32,790 nucleotides of DNA from Pseudomonadota bacterium (GTDB lineage Bacteria; Pseudomonadota; Alphaproteobacteria; Acetobacterales; Acetobacteraceae). Both the position numbers and the translations under genes were made by a program. Shown piece by piece: positions 15,396-24,600 of this stretch. Location of the stretch: NCBI GenBank assembly GCA_019352115.1, contig JABBNW010000021.1:1-32790 (forward strand), written 5' to 3'. The first letter of the stretch is position 1, and the number at the start of each line of letters is the position of its first letter. Under the pieces are notes generated by a model. The model saw only the letters and a program-made list of their open reading frames with translations. It was not told the DNA's origin and searched no databases.

Positions 15396-16279
15396 CACAA
15401 CCGATCACGGGATTATGGGTGGCCTGCGCGACCCCACTGGAAGCGGGAGGCGGCGTGGACCACGCCGCCCTGGTCCGGCACGGCGCGCGCCTGCTGGCAG
15501 GAGGATGCGACGGGCTGGTCCTGTTCGGCACCACCGGCGAGGGACCATCCTTCACCGCCGCGGAGCGGCTGGCGACGGTGGAGGCGCTGTTGGCGTCCGG
15601 GATCGCGCCGACGCGCCTCGCGCTCGGCACCGGCGGCCCGGCGATCGGGGAGGCCGTGGCGCTGATCCGCGGTGCGCTGAGCCTCGGCCTGGTCCATGCG
15701 CTGATCCTGCCGCCGTATTATTTCCGCGATGCGACCGAGCAGGGCATCGGCGATGCGTTCGCCGCCGTGCTGGACGGGGTGAACGACGCGCGGCTGCGGG
15801 CGACACTGTACCATATCCCGCAGGTATCCGGCGTTGCCGTGCCCCCGGCCGAAGTCGCGCGGCTGCGCGGCCACTACGGCGCGATGCTGGCCGGGGTGAA
15901 GGACAGCTCCGCGGACTTCCCGCAGTTCCTCGCCTTCCGCGCCGCAGCGCCCGAGGTCGCAGTGCTGGTCGGCAATGAGGCCGATATCGCCCAGGCACGC
16001 GCGGCCGGCGGCGCCGGCACGATCTGCGGCATGGCGAACCTGGTTCCCGACCTGGTGCGGGCGATGTTCACGGATAGCGCGGCCGCCGAGCCCACCATGC
16101 GCGCGGCGATCGGCCTCATGGAGGCGCCGTTCATTCCGACGATGCGAGCCGTGCTGGCGGCGCAGACGGGCGAGGCGGGTTGGCGCCTGCCCCGCCTGCC
16201 GTTCCGGCCCGCCACGGCCGAGACGGGCACGCGGATTGCCGGGGCGCTCGCCCGGCTCGGGGTGCGGAAGGCGGCCTAA
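15392..16279 (+). CDS. DapA-family Schiff-base aldolase
   Basis: This is a 295-residue protein with ATG 15392 behind GAAGGAG. The family motif GTTGEGPSF is at residues 46-54, Tyr140 in LYHIPQVSG and the Schiff-base Lys170 in GVKDSS. True dihydrodipicolinate synthase is essential and usually lies elsewhere; the coupling to an FCD regulator points to a catabolic member acting on a keto acid such as 2-keto-3-deoxy-sugar acid or a related pyruvate-yielding aldol. The 4-base overlap with the regulator gene links expression. It ends before a hairpin and a converging tRNA gene. Substrate is inferred only. Confidence 0.87.
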   Translation: MTQPITGLWVACATPLEAGGGVDHAALVRHGARLLAGGCDGLVLFGTTGEGPSFTAAERLATVEALLASGIAPTRLALGTGGPAIGEAVALIRGALSLGLVHALILPPYYFRDATEQGIGDAFAAVLDGVNDARLRATLYHIPQVSGVAVPPAEVARLRGHYGAMLAGVKDSSADFPQFLAFRAAAPEVAVLVGNEADIAQARAAGGAGTICGMANLVPDLVRAMFTDSAAAEPTMRAAIGLMEAPFIPTMRAVLAAQTGEAGWRLPRLPFRPATAETGTRIAGALARLGVRKAA

Positions 16280-16287
16280 GCACGGCA

Positions 16288-16320
16288 GCTGCGACCAAGG
16301 TCAGTTGGCCCGGTCGCAGC
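16288..16320 (+). terminator. Hairpin after the aldolase gene
   Basis: A perfect 9-base stem, GCTGCGACC / GGTCGCAGC, with a 15-base loop begins 8 bases after the aldolase stop. It can act in both directions and also faces the tRNA gene on the other strand. There is no U-tract. Confidence 0.5.
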
Positions 16321-16356
16321 ACCCCCCGGTGTCGCGCGGGCATGGTTGTGTCCCTC

Positions 16357-16442
16357 TGGTGCCCGCCGGGGGACTCGAACCCCCACGCCCCAACGGGCTG
16401 CGGATTTTAAGTCCGCTGCGTCTACCGTTCCGCCAGGCGGGC
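16357..16442 (-). tRNA. tRNA-Leu (UAA)
   Basis: The minus strand folds as a class II tRNA. The acceptor stem GCCCGCC/GGCGGGC is followed by A-CCA encoded in the DNA. The anticodon loop is CTTAAAA (anticodon UAA) closed by GCGGA/TCCGC, a long variable arm follows (AGCCCGTTGGGGC), and the T arm contains GTTCGAGTC. Length is 86 bases including CCA. Its 5' end is only 13 bases beyond the stop of the D-2-hydroxyacid dehydrogenase gene on the same strand, so it may be cut out of a shared transcript. Confidence 0.95.
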
Positions 16443-16455
16443 CAGATCCCTGGGG

Positions 16456-17361
16456 TTACGCAAGCCCCCGGGCGATGTCCAGCGCCCGCCGCAGCAGGGT
16501 CTCCGACGCCTCCGGCGTGCGGAATCCGCTGTGCGCGGACAAGGTGACGTTCGCCAACCCCACCAGCGGGTGCGCCGCCGGCAACGGCTCGGTATCGAAC
16601 ACATCGAGGGCGGCATGCCCGATCTGCCCCGCCCGCAGCGCCGCCAGCAGCGCCGCCTCGTCGATCAGCGCCCCGCGCGCGGTGTTTACCAGGATCATGC
16701 CGGAACGCAGGGCCGCAAGCCGCGCCGCATCCAGGAAGCCGCGGGTCTCGTCGGTCAGCAGCAGATGGAGGGACAGCACATCGCTCGATGCCAACAGCAC
16801 CGGCAGATCGACGAACGTCACGCCCGGCGCGCTGCGCGTCGTGCGGTTCCATGCCAGCACCCGCATGCCCATTCCGCCGGCAAGCCGCGCGACCTCGGCG
16901 GCGATGCCCCCGAAGCCGAGCAGACCGAGCGTCTTGCCGGTCAACTGCGGCCCCTCGGTCCGCGTCCACTGCCCCGCACGCATGTCGCGGTCCATCCGCG
17001 CAATCCCGCGCGCGGCGGCGAACATCAGGGCGATCGTGTGCTCGGCCACTGCGGTGTCGCCGTAGCCCTTGATGATGTGCACGGTGATGCCGAGGGCTGC
17101 CAGTTCCTCCGGGTGCATGTAGCTGCGCGCGCCGGTGCCGAGGAAAATGACGTGGCGCAGCCCGGCGCAACGGGCCATGGCCGCGGTCGGCAGCGCGCTG
17201 TGGTCGTCCAGCACGAAATCATAGCCGGCGAGCAGGGCGGGGAGCGCCTCGGCCGGCACCGCGTCCTGCTCGCGGACATCGACCGGCGGATCGTCGGGGT
17301 GGACCACCCGGCGGAACACGTCGGCGAGGTCATCGACCGCGTCCAGGAACAATCCCTTCAT
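16456..17361 (-). CDS. D-isomer-specific 2-hydroxyacid dehydrogenase
   Basis: This is a 301-residue protein with ATG 17361 after AAGGAGAAGG. The nucleotide-binding motif is LGLLGFGGIAAEVARLAGGMGMRV (the third Gly of GxGxxG is Ala). Catalytic Arg229 (NTARG), Glu258 (DVFDTEP) and His277 (LSAHSGF) are all present. Known members reduce a 2-keto acid or oxidise a D-2-hydroxy acid with NAD(P); the WNR after the second strand could favour NADPH. The gene is divergent from the penicillin-binding protein gene and is followed at 13 bases by tRNA-Leu. It is probably part of the acid-utilisation genes in this region; substrate is not known. Confidence 0.88.
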   Translation of the reverse strand: MKGLFLDAVDDLADVFRRVVHPDDPPVDVREQDAVPAEALPALLAGYDFVLDDHSALPTAAMARCAGLRHVIFLGTGARSYMHPEELAALGITVHIIKGYGDTAVAEHTIALMFAAARGIARMDRDMRAGQWTRTEGPQLTGKTLGLLGFGGIAAEVARLAGGMGMRVLAWNRTTRSAPGVTFVDLPVLLASSDVLSLHLLLTDETRGFLDAARLAALRSGMILVNTARGALIDEAALLAALRAGQIGHAALDVFDTEPLPAAHPLVGLANVTLSAHSGFRTPEASETLLRRALDIARGLA

Positions 17362-17468
17362 CCTGCCTTCTCCTTCGCTGCCCGGCGCTGCCCCGATGCG
17401 TGCTTCCCGCCGGGTGCACGATCCCGTAACACGCGGGGCCGCGTAAAGGCCCTGTGCCGGAGATCCGG

Positions 17469-19391
17469 ATGCCTCGTCCTTCCCGCCCAGTCGCCCCCGT
17501 CCCCGCCGCCGACCGGCGCGCGGCGGGTGGGCGGCGTGGCCGCCGAGGGGGCTCCGACTCGGCCGAGGCGGTGTTCGACGACGGAGCGCCCGCCGCCGGC
17601 CGCATCCCCCGTAACCGGGCTTCCGCCCACGCTCCCTCGGCCCCCGGCCGCCGCCGCCCGTGGCGACTGATCCGGTTGGCCGTGATCGCCGCGATCTGGG
17701 GCGGGCTTGCCGCGGTGCTGCTCCTGCTGTGGTTCGCGCGCGATCTGCCGCGGCCGGCCGACGCGCTGGCACCATCCCGCCGACCCAGCCTGGTGCTGCG
17801 CGACGCCGCGGGTCGGGTGTTCGCCCGCTTAGGCGACGTCGCGGGCACGCCGGTGCGGCTCGCCGACCTGCCGCCCTTCGTCGCGCAGGCGGCGGTGGAT
17901 ACCGAGGATCGGCGCTTCTGGACCGAACCCGGCATCGATCCGATCGGCATCCTGCGCGCCGCCATGGTCGATCTGATCCATTGGCGGATCGTGCAGGGCG
18001 GCTCGACCCTGACCCAGCAGGCGGCGAAGACCCTGTTCCTCAGCGATGCGCGCACGTGGCGGCGCAAGGCGCAGGAATTGCTGCTGACGGTGTGGCTCGA
18101 CCACCATTTCAGCAAGCGGCAGATCCTGGAGATCTGGCTGAACCGGGTCTATTTCGGCTCCGGCGCCTGGGGGATCGATGCGGCAGCGCGGGTCTATTTC
18201 GGCATCCCCGCCAGCCGGCTAAGCCTGTGGCAAGCGGCGGTGCTGGACGGACTGCCGCGCGCGCCATCGCGCTTCAATCCACGCGCAGATCCGGACGCGG
18301 CGGCGGCGCGGGCGCGCCAGGTGCTGGCAGCGATGGTGCGCGCCGGGGACCTTACCACCCAGGGCGCGCAGGCGGCAGCGGCGGCGATCGCCTTCCCGCG
18401 CACGCCCCCGATGCAGGCCGGCTGGTTTGCCGACTGGGTGGCCGGCGCGGCCGAACCGCTGCTCGCCCCCGGTCAGGACGCGGGGCTGCGCACCACGCTC
18501 GACCCAGCGCTGCAGCACGCGGCGGAGGCGGCGCTCGATGGTGTGCTGAACGGGCCGGGCGTGGCGCGAGGGGCGAGCGAGGGTGCGGTGGTGGTGCTCG
18601 ATGCCGCTACCGGCGCGGTGCAGGCGCTGGTGGGCGGGCGGGACTACCGGGACAGCTCCTACGATCGCGCGACCGAGGCGCGCCGCCCGCCCGGCTCGTC
18701 CTTCAAGCCCTTCGTCTGGCTGGCGGCGCTGGAACGCGGGGTGCGGCCGGACGATCGGGTGCTGGACGCGCCCATCCGGCTCGGCGCCTGGCATCCGCGC
18801 GACTACGAGCGGCGCTACCTGGGGGAGATCTCGGTGCGGCGGGCGCTGGCGCTGTCGATCAACACCGCTTCGGTGCGGCTGCTGCTGCGCGCCGGCGGGC
18901 CGCGCGTGGTGGCCGCGGTGGCGCATCGGTTGGGGATCACGGACCGGCTGCCGGACAACGCCTCGATCGCGCTCGGAACCGCCAATGTGGGACTGCTGGA
19001 GATGGCCGCGGCCTATGCGACGTTCTTCAACAGCGGACTGCGGGTCACGCCGTTCGGCCTGCTGGCCGTTCGCGCCGGCGGGACGCTGACGCCGGTCGCG
19101 CATCCGCCGCCCGTGCCGGTGATCGCGCCGGCGCTGGCGGCGATGATGGCGGGCATGCTGCGCGCGGTGGTCGCCGAAGGCACCGGGGCCGGGGCCGCCA
19201 TCCCCGGCAGGGTCGTCGCCGGCAAGACCGGCACCACGCAGGACTACCGCGACGCCTGGTTCGTCGGCGCCGTCGGCGGACGGATCATCGGCGTCTGGAT
19301 CGGCAACGACGACGACCAGCCGATGCGCGGCGTCACCGGCGGTTCGCTGCCGGTGATGGTGTTCCGGCGCATCGCGCTGACGTTGCGTTAG
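17469..19391 (+). CDS. Bifunctional penicillin-binding protein (class A, GT51 plus transpeptidase)
   Basis: This is a 640-residue protein. ATG 17469 has GGAG six bases upstream; a GTG at 17454 is an alternative. The ~60-residue cytoplasmic tail is rich in Arg, Pro and Ala, followed by a membrane segment (RLIRLAVIAAIWGGLAAVLLLLWFA). The GT51 domain has Glu146 in TEDRRFW, QGGSTLTQQ (176-184) and the RRKAQELLL and LEIWLNRVYFG segments. The transpeptidase domain has Ser410-x-x-Lys413 (GSSFKP), Ser463-x-Asn465 (LSINTAS) and Lys586-Thr-Gly-Thr. It polymerises and cross-links peptidoglycan. The protein ends after the transpeptidase domain, so it is not a PbpC with a C-terminal extension. It converges on the thiolase gene. 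Confidence 0.93.
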   Translation: MPRPSRPVAPVPAADRRAAGGRRGRRGGSDSAEAVFDDGAPAAGRIPRNRASAHAPSAPGRRRPWRLIRLAVIAAIWGGLAAVLLLLWFARDLPRPADALAPSRRPSLVLRDAAGRVFARLGDVAGTPVRLADLPPFVAQAAVDTEDRRFWTEPGIDPIGILRAAMVDLIHWRIVQGGSTLTQQAAKTLFLSDARTWRRKAQELLLTVWLDHHFSKRQILEIWLNRVYFGSGAWGIDAAARVYFGIPASRLSLWQAAVLDGLPRAPSRFNPRADPDAAAARARQVLAAMVRAGDLTTQGAQAAAAAIAFPRTPPMQAGWFADWVAGAAEPLLAPGQDAGLRTTLDPALQHAAEAALDGVLNGPGVARGASEGAVVVLDAATGAVQALVGGRDYRDSSYDRATEARRPPGSSFKPFVWLAALERGVRPDDRVLDAPIRLGAWHPRDYERRYLGEISVRRALALSINTASVRLLLRAGGPRVVAAVAHRLGITDRLPDNASIALGTANVGLLEMAAAYATFFNSGLRVTPFGLLAVRAGGTLTPVAHPPPVPVIAPALAAMMAGMLRAVVAEGTGAGAAIPGRVVAGKTGTTQDYRDAWFVGAVGGRIIGVWIGNDDDQPMRGVTGGSLPVMVFRRIALTLR

Positions 19392-19412
19392 CCGCGGGCC
19401 AACGGTCCGCGG
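19392..19412. terminator. Bidirectional hairpin between PBP and thiolase genes
   Basis: CCGCGGGCC-AAC-GGTCCGCGG forms a 9-base stem (one G-U pair on one strand) right after the penicillin-binding protein stop. It separates two converging genes and could terminate both. Confidence 0.5.
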
Positions 19413-19452
19413 AAAGCGACGCGAGCAGGCGCCGCCTTCCGGTCTTGCTGCC

Positions 19453-20655
19453 TCAGACCCGCTCGATCAGCGCGGCGATGCCCTGGCCGACGCCGATGCA
19501 CATGGTGGCGATGGCACGCCGGGCGCCGCGTTCTTCCAGGGCGTTGACTGCGGTCATGGCCAGCCGTGCGCCGCTGGCACCGAGCGGGTGGCCGAGGGCG
19601 ATCGCGCCGCCGTGCGGGTTCACGTGCTCGGCGTCGTCGGGCAAGCCGAGCTGGCGCAGGACGGCGAGGCCCTGGCTGGCAAAGGCTTCGTTCAGCTCGA
19701 TGACGTCGATGTCGGCCAGGCTCAGGCCGGTGCGTTCCAGTAGTTTGCGCACGGCCGGCGCGGGGCCAATGCCCATGATGCGCGGGGCCACGCCGGCGGT
19801 CGCCATGGCGACCACGCGCGCCCGCGGGGTCAGGCCGTGTCGTTTCGCTGCCGCGGCCGACGCGAGCAGCAGTGCCGCGGCGCCGTCGTTCACGCCCGAG
19901 GCGTTGCCGGCGGTGACGCTGCCCGGGGTGCGGAACGGGGTTTTCAGTTTCGCGAGCATTTCCATCGTGGTGTCGGGGCGGGGATGTTCGTCGCGATCGA
20001 CGATCGTTTCGCCCTTGCGGGTCTTGAGGGTGAGCGGAGCGATCTCGCGGGCGAAGAAGCCGCTGGCTTGCGCGTGCGCAGCTTTCTGCTGGCTGCGCAG
20101 TGCGAAGGCATCCTGGTCGGCGCGGCTGATCTGGAATTCCTCGGCGACGTTCTCGCCGGTTTCGGGCATGGCGTCGGTGCCGTACATGGTTTTCATCAGG
20201 CTGTTGACGAAGCGCCAGCCGATGGTGGTGTCGTAGATCTCGGCCTGGCGGGAGAAGGCTTCGGTGCTTTTGCCCATCACGAAGGGCGCGCGGGTCATGC
20301 TTTCCACCCCGCCGGCCAGCACCAGCTCCATCTCCCCGCTGCGGATTGCGCGCGCTGCGGTGCCAACTGCGTCGAGGCCGGACCCGCACAGCCGGTTGAC
20401 GGTCGCACCCGGCACCGAGGTGGGCAGGCCGGCGAGCAGCACCGCCATGCGGGCGACGTTGCGGTTGTCCTCCCCGGCCTGGTTGGCGCAACCGAGGTAG
20501 CAATCATCGAGCGCGTCCCAGTCCACGCCCGGGTTGCGCTCCTTCAGCACCCGGATCGGGTGGGCGGCGAGGTCGTCGGTGCGCACGTCCTTCAGAACGC
20601 CGGCGTAGCGCCCGATCGGCGTGCGGGTGAAGTCGCAGATGTAAGCGTCTTGCAT
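19453..20655 (-). CDS. pcaF: 3-oxoadipyl-CoA thiolase-type acetyl-CoA acyltransferase
   Basis: This is a 400-residue thiolase starting at ATG 20655 behind GGAGG. The active Cys90 is in [12 protein letters not shown], the His is in [17 protein letters not shown], and the second Cys is in [10 protein letters not shown]. The opening [35 protein letters not shown] and the 400-residue length fit the PcaF/PaaJ subgroup, which splits 3-oxoadipyl-CoA into succinyl-CoA and acetyl-CoA at the end of aromatic breakdown. No other beta-ketoadipate genes are next to it, so a general acetyl-CoA C-acyltransferase role is also possible. Confidence 0.85.
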   Translation of the reverse strand: MQDAYICDFTRTPIGRYAGVLKDVRTDDLAAHPIRVLKERNPGVDWDALDDCYLGCANQAGEDNRNVARMAVLLAGLPTSVPGATVNRLCGSGLDAVGTAARAIRSGEMELVLAGGVESMTRAPFVMGKSTEAFSRQAEIYDTTIGWRFVNSLMKTMYGTDAMPETGENVAEEFQISRADQDAFALRSQQKAAHAQASGFFAREIAPLTLKTRKGETIVDRDEHPRPDTTMEMLAKLKTPFRTPGSVTAGNASGVNDGAAALLLASAAAAKRHGLTPRARVVAMATAGVAPRIMGIGPAPAVRKLLERTGLSLADIDVIELNEAFASQGLAVLRQLGLPDDAEHVNPHGGAIALGHPLGASGARLAMTAVNALEERGARRAIATMCIGVGQGIAALIERV

Positions 20656-20746
20656 GGGCGTGCCTCCGGTTCGGGCGCTGGGCCTGGGCCGGATCGCGGG
20701 GCGAAGCCGGCGCCGGTTTGTACCGCGCCCGGGGAGGGGCGGCAAA

Positions 20747-20770
20747 CCCGGTGCCCGACCCGGTGCCCGA
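20747..20770. repeat. Tandem 12-bp direct repeat upstream of the thiolase gene
   Basis: CCCGGTGCCCGA occurs twice without mismatch, about 95-115 bases upstream of the thiolase start. It could be an operator or only a local duplication. Confidence 0.6.
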
Positions 20771-20869
20771 CCTGGATCTGGTTGCGGATCGCCCCCATGA
20801 CCGGGACCGCCGGCATCGTATCTCCGACCGCGCCTCCCGATCCGCTTCAGTGGTTGATCTGCTCCAGCG

Positions 20870-21070
20870 TCAGTTACCGCGTCCGGCTGCCGCGATCAGT
20901 GCCCGCACGCCGGCCGCATCCAGGGTCTCGCCGCAGCCTGGTCGAGCAGCCGGGCCGCCTCCACCGCGTCCATGCGGGTCGCAAGGCATTCCTCCAGCTT
21001 GGGCCGGTGGTCCGCGTCCGGCACCGGCACGGCGGACCAGTGGCCGCGCGGGCCGTCGCAGCGGGAGATA
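20870..21070 (-). pseudogene. Probable minus-strand gene remnant with a frameshift
   Basis: Reading the minus strand, ISRCDGPRGHWSAVPVPD, RPKLEECLATRM and DAVEAARLLDQAA have strongly G/C-biased third positions and normal protein composition. Near 20942 the frame must shift to continue as [20 protein letters not shown] and stop at 20870-20872; without the shift it ends in an unlike tail. This suggests a broken gene whose beginning is lost. The other strand is also open here, so direction is uncertain. I do not recognise the family. The upstream boundary is approximate. Confidence 0.35.
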
Positions 21071-21079
21071 AGTTCCAGG

Positions 21080-21522
21080 TCCTGTCCATCCTGTCCGAGC
21101 CCTACCTGCTCGCGTTGCTCGCCAGCTTCACCGGATCGTTCTCGACCCTGCAGGACCTCGCCGGCCGGCTCGACATGCTGCGCTACGGCCAGCAGCTTTA
21201 TGTCAGCCGCCAGATCGAGGCTTTCCTGGAGCGCGAAGCAGTGGCCGGCCTGGGCTAGGCGTTGATCACCCCGCTCAGCCTGCTCAAATCGGCCTCGCTC
21301 AGTCCGCGCCTGGTCTGCCGGCCGTTGCCGGGCGCGACCCTGCGACGGCGGCTGGTGCTGATGGGGCGAAAGGGTGAAGGGGAAGCGATCGGCCGCCTGA
21401 TCCAGCGTGCTCCCATCGAGGCCTTTCGGGCCGACTGCCTGCCGGAGCTTGGTCGCCTGCTTCCCGTCCTGAGCCGGGAGATCATCGTTGCCGCGCCACA
21501 CCCCGGCGGGCCCCCGTCGTGA
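21080..21522 (+). pseudogene. Open frame split by an in-frame TAG, unknown protein
   Basis: One plus-strand frame carries protein-like sequence (ILSEPYLLALLASFTGSF, LQDLAGRLDMLRYGQQLYVS, RQIEAFLEREAVAGLG), then a single TAG at 21256-21258. It continues in the same frame (LITPLSLLKSASLS, GEAIGRLIQRAPIEAFRADC, PELGRLLPVLSREIIVAAPH) to a TGA at 21520-21522. Third positions are strongly G/C on both sides of the TAG. The frame is open back to about 20798 (ATG) but reads less like protein there. It is either a gene broken by a nonsense change or two short genes. No family recognised; no ribosome site found. Confidence 0.3.
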
Positions 21523-21606
21523 GGTCCATCTTGAATCCTGATCGCAGCCGCCATGGCTTGCGACGGATCGAGGCCGCCTTCAGCGGGTTGATCCCCCGCC
21601 CCGCGC

Positions 21607-24600
21607 TCACCCGAGCCGAATATCCACCCGGTGCGTGGCGCGGTCGTCCGCCAGCGGCAACTGCAACGGCCGCGCCGTGACGACCGCCCCGTCCAGGGCG
21701 GCGAAGGCGATGCTGCGCCCGGTGCCGGCGGGATTCTCGACCTTGATCTCGTAGCGCGCGGATCCATGCCGGAACACCATCTCGAACCCGGGCCAATCCC
21801 GCGGGATGCAGGGATCGAGCCACAGCACCCCGGCACGCAGCCGCAGCCCCAGGATGCTCTCCACCCCGGCGCGCTGCATCCATCCCGCCGAGCCGGTGTA
21901 CCAGCTCCAGCCCCCGCGCCCGACATGCGGAGCCGCCGCATAGACATCGGCGGCCACCGCGTAAGGCTCCGTCTTGTAGCGCTGCACGCCGGTCGGCGTG
22001 GCGGCATGCGTGATCGGATTAAGAAACGAAAACAGCGCGGCCGCCTTGTCGCCCTCGCCAAGCTGCGCGAAGGCCATCACCGCCCATAGCGCGGCATGGG
22101 TGTATTGGCCGCCGTTCTCGCGGATGCCGGGCGGGTAACCCTTGATGTAGCCGGGATCGAGCGGCCCGGTGTCGAACGGAGGGGCCAGCAGCAGCGCGAG
22201 GCCCTCGGCAGGACGGATCAGCTCCCGTTCCAGGGCCGCCATCGCCCGGCGCGCGCGCGCCGGATCCGCCGCACCCGACAGCACCGCCCAGGACTGGGCC
22301 AGCGAGTCGATCCGGCAGGCGTCGGCCGCCGCAGTGCCGAGCGGCGTGCCGTCGTCGAACCAGGCGCGACGGTACCAGTCGCCGTCCCAGGCCGCGCGGT
22401 CCAGCGCCGCGCGCAGCCCGGCCGCATGCGCCCACCAGGCGGTGGCGCGGGCGGTCTCGCCGCGGGCATCGGCGAGCGGGGCGAAGCCCATCAGGGTGGC
22501 GTACAGGAACCAGCCGAGCCAGACACTCTCGCCCCGCCCCTCGGCGCCCACCCGGTTCATCCCGTCGTTCCAGTCCCCGGTGCCGATCAGCGGCAGGCCG
22601 TGGCTGCCGAGCGCCAGGCTTGCGTCCAGGCCGCGCGCGCAATGCGCGAACAGGGTGGCGGTTTCCTCGGAAACGGTCGGCTGGAAGAACGCATCGTGCT
22701 CGCCCGGCATGAGCCGCTGGCCCTCCAGGAACGGCACCGACACGTCGAGCACGGCCGTGTCGCCGACCGTCTCGACGTAGTGCGCAACCGTGTACGCCAG
22801 CCAGACGCGGTCGTCGGAGATGCGGGTGCGCACGCCCTGGCCGGAATGCGGCAGCCACCAATGCTGCACGTCGCCCTCGACGAACTGTCGCCCCGCTGCG
22901 GCCAGCAGATGGGCGCGGGTCTCGCCCGGGCAGGCCGTCGCCAGCGCCATGCCGTCCTGCAGCTGATCGCGGAACCCGTAGGCGCCGCTCGCCTGGTAGA
23001 AGCCGGATCGCGCCCAGACCCGGCAGGCCAGGGTCTGATACAACAGCCAGCCGTTCAGCATGATGTCCATCGCACGGTCCGGCGTCTTCACCTGGATCGC
23101 CCCCAGGACGCCGTCCCAATAAGCGGCGACCGCCGCCGGCGCGGCGTCGGGATCGGCCGCGCGATAGCGGGCGATCAGGCGCCGCGCTGCCTCGGCGTCG
23201 GCCGCCGCACCGAGGAAGCAGACCAGCTCCACCGTTCCGCCGGCGGCCAGATCGAAGCTCGTGCGCAGGGCCCCGCACGGATCGAGCCCGGCCCCGACCG
23301 TGTTCGACAGCGGAGTCGTGCCGGCCAGCGCCGCCGGGCTCGCGAGGGTTCCGTTGCGGCCGATGAACGCTCGCCGATCCCCGGTCCAGCTCGTCTGCGC
23401 TCCGCCGAGATCAAGGAAGGCGACCTGGCCGCCGAACTCCCGGCTCCAGGGGTTGCGGGCGAACAGCGCCCCGCTGGCGCGATCGATTTCGGTCGTCACG
23501 TGCGGCGCGCTCGCGGTACGGGACGGACCAAGCACGAATTCCGCGAAGGCGGTGAGTGACAGATGCCGTGCCCGGCCCGAGGTGTCGCGCAGACGCAGGC
23601 GCGAGATCTTGATCGGGCTGTCGAGCGGCACGTACTGCAACAGCTCCGCCGCGATGCCATGCGCGGCGTGGGTGAACCGGCTGTAGCCGCGGCCGTGGTA
23701 CGCGAGATAGGCGGCCGCCGGATCGCGGATCGGCGTGGCGGTGGGGCTCCACACCTGCCCGGTGTCGGCATCGCGCAAGTAGAACGCTTCTCCGGAACGG
23801 TCCGTGACGGGATCGTTCGACCACGGCGTGATCTGGTTCTCCCGGCTGTTGACCGCCCAGGTGCAGCCGGCGCCCTCGGCCGAGACCTGGAAGCCGAAGC
23901 CGCGGTTGGCGATCACGTTGATCCACGGCGCCGGCGTCGCCCGTCCGGGGCCAAGCACCGTCACATACTCCCGCCCGGCGTCGGCGAACCCGCCGAGCCC
24001 GTTGAAGAACTCCAGCTCCGGCACGGGCGGGGAGGGCTGAACCGGCGCGACGACCGGACCCCGCACCGCCATCACCCGGGGCGCGGGCGCGGGCTCGGGG
24101 ATGCGCGCGAGCTGATCGGACAACCGTCCGCGCTGGCCGACCAGCACCACCCGCGCCACGGCGCCCAGCAGCGCGCGGGAGTCGGTCGGGATCATGTCCG
24201 CCCGCAGGAGGAACACCCCGCCCGCCGGCCCGTCCATCGGCGCCGGCGGGCGGCGCGCGCGCACCAGCGCCTCCAGCGCGTCCTGCAGATCCTGCGCGTA
24301 GGAGAACGCATGCTCGTTGAGGATGACGAGATCGACCGCCAGCAGCTTTAGCCGCCAGTACGCATGCGCCCGCAGCAACTGGCGCACGAGGTCGAGATGC
24401 CCGGTATCGGCGATGCGCAACAGCAAGATCGGCAGATCACCGGAGATGCCGAGCGACCAGAGTCCGGGCGGCGCACCGCCGCCGTACCGGATCGTGTCGG
24501 ATGCGGGCCGGAGCGCCGGCGCGGCATACAGCAGGTGCCCGGCCAGAAGCTGGAACAGGCGCGCCTCTCCCGGATCGATATCAATATGATGAAGCTGCAC

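Noticed and set aside
20896-21501. A continuous minus-strand gene of 201 codons
   Set aside because: The 21080-21501 part is Gln/Glu/Gly-rich and mirrors Leu-rich plus-strand sequence in register, typical of an antisense frame; only the part below about 21070 reads like protein.
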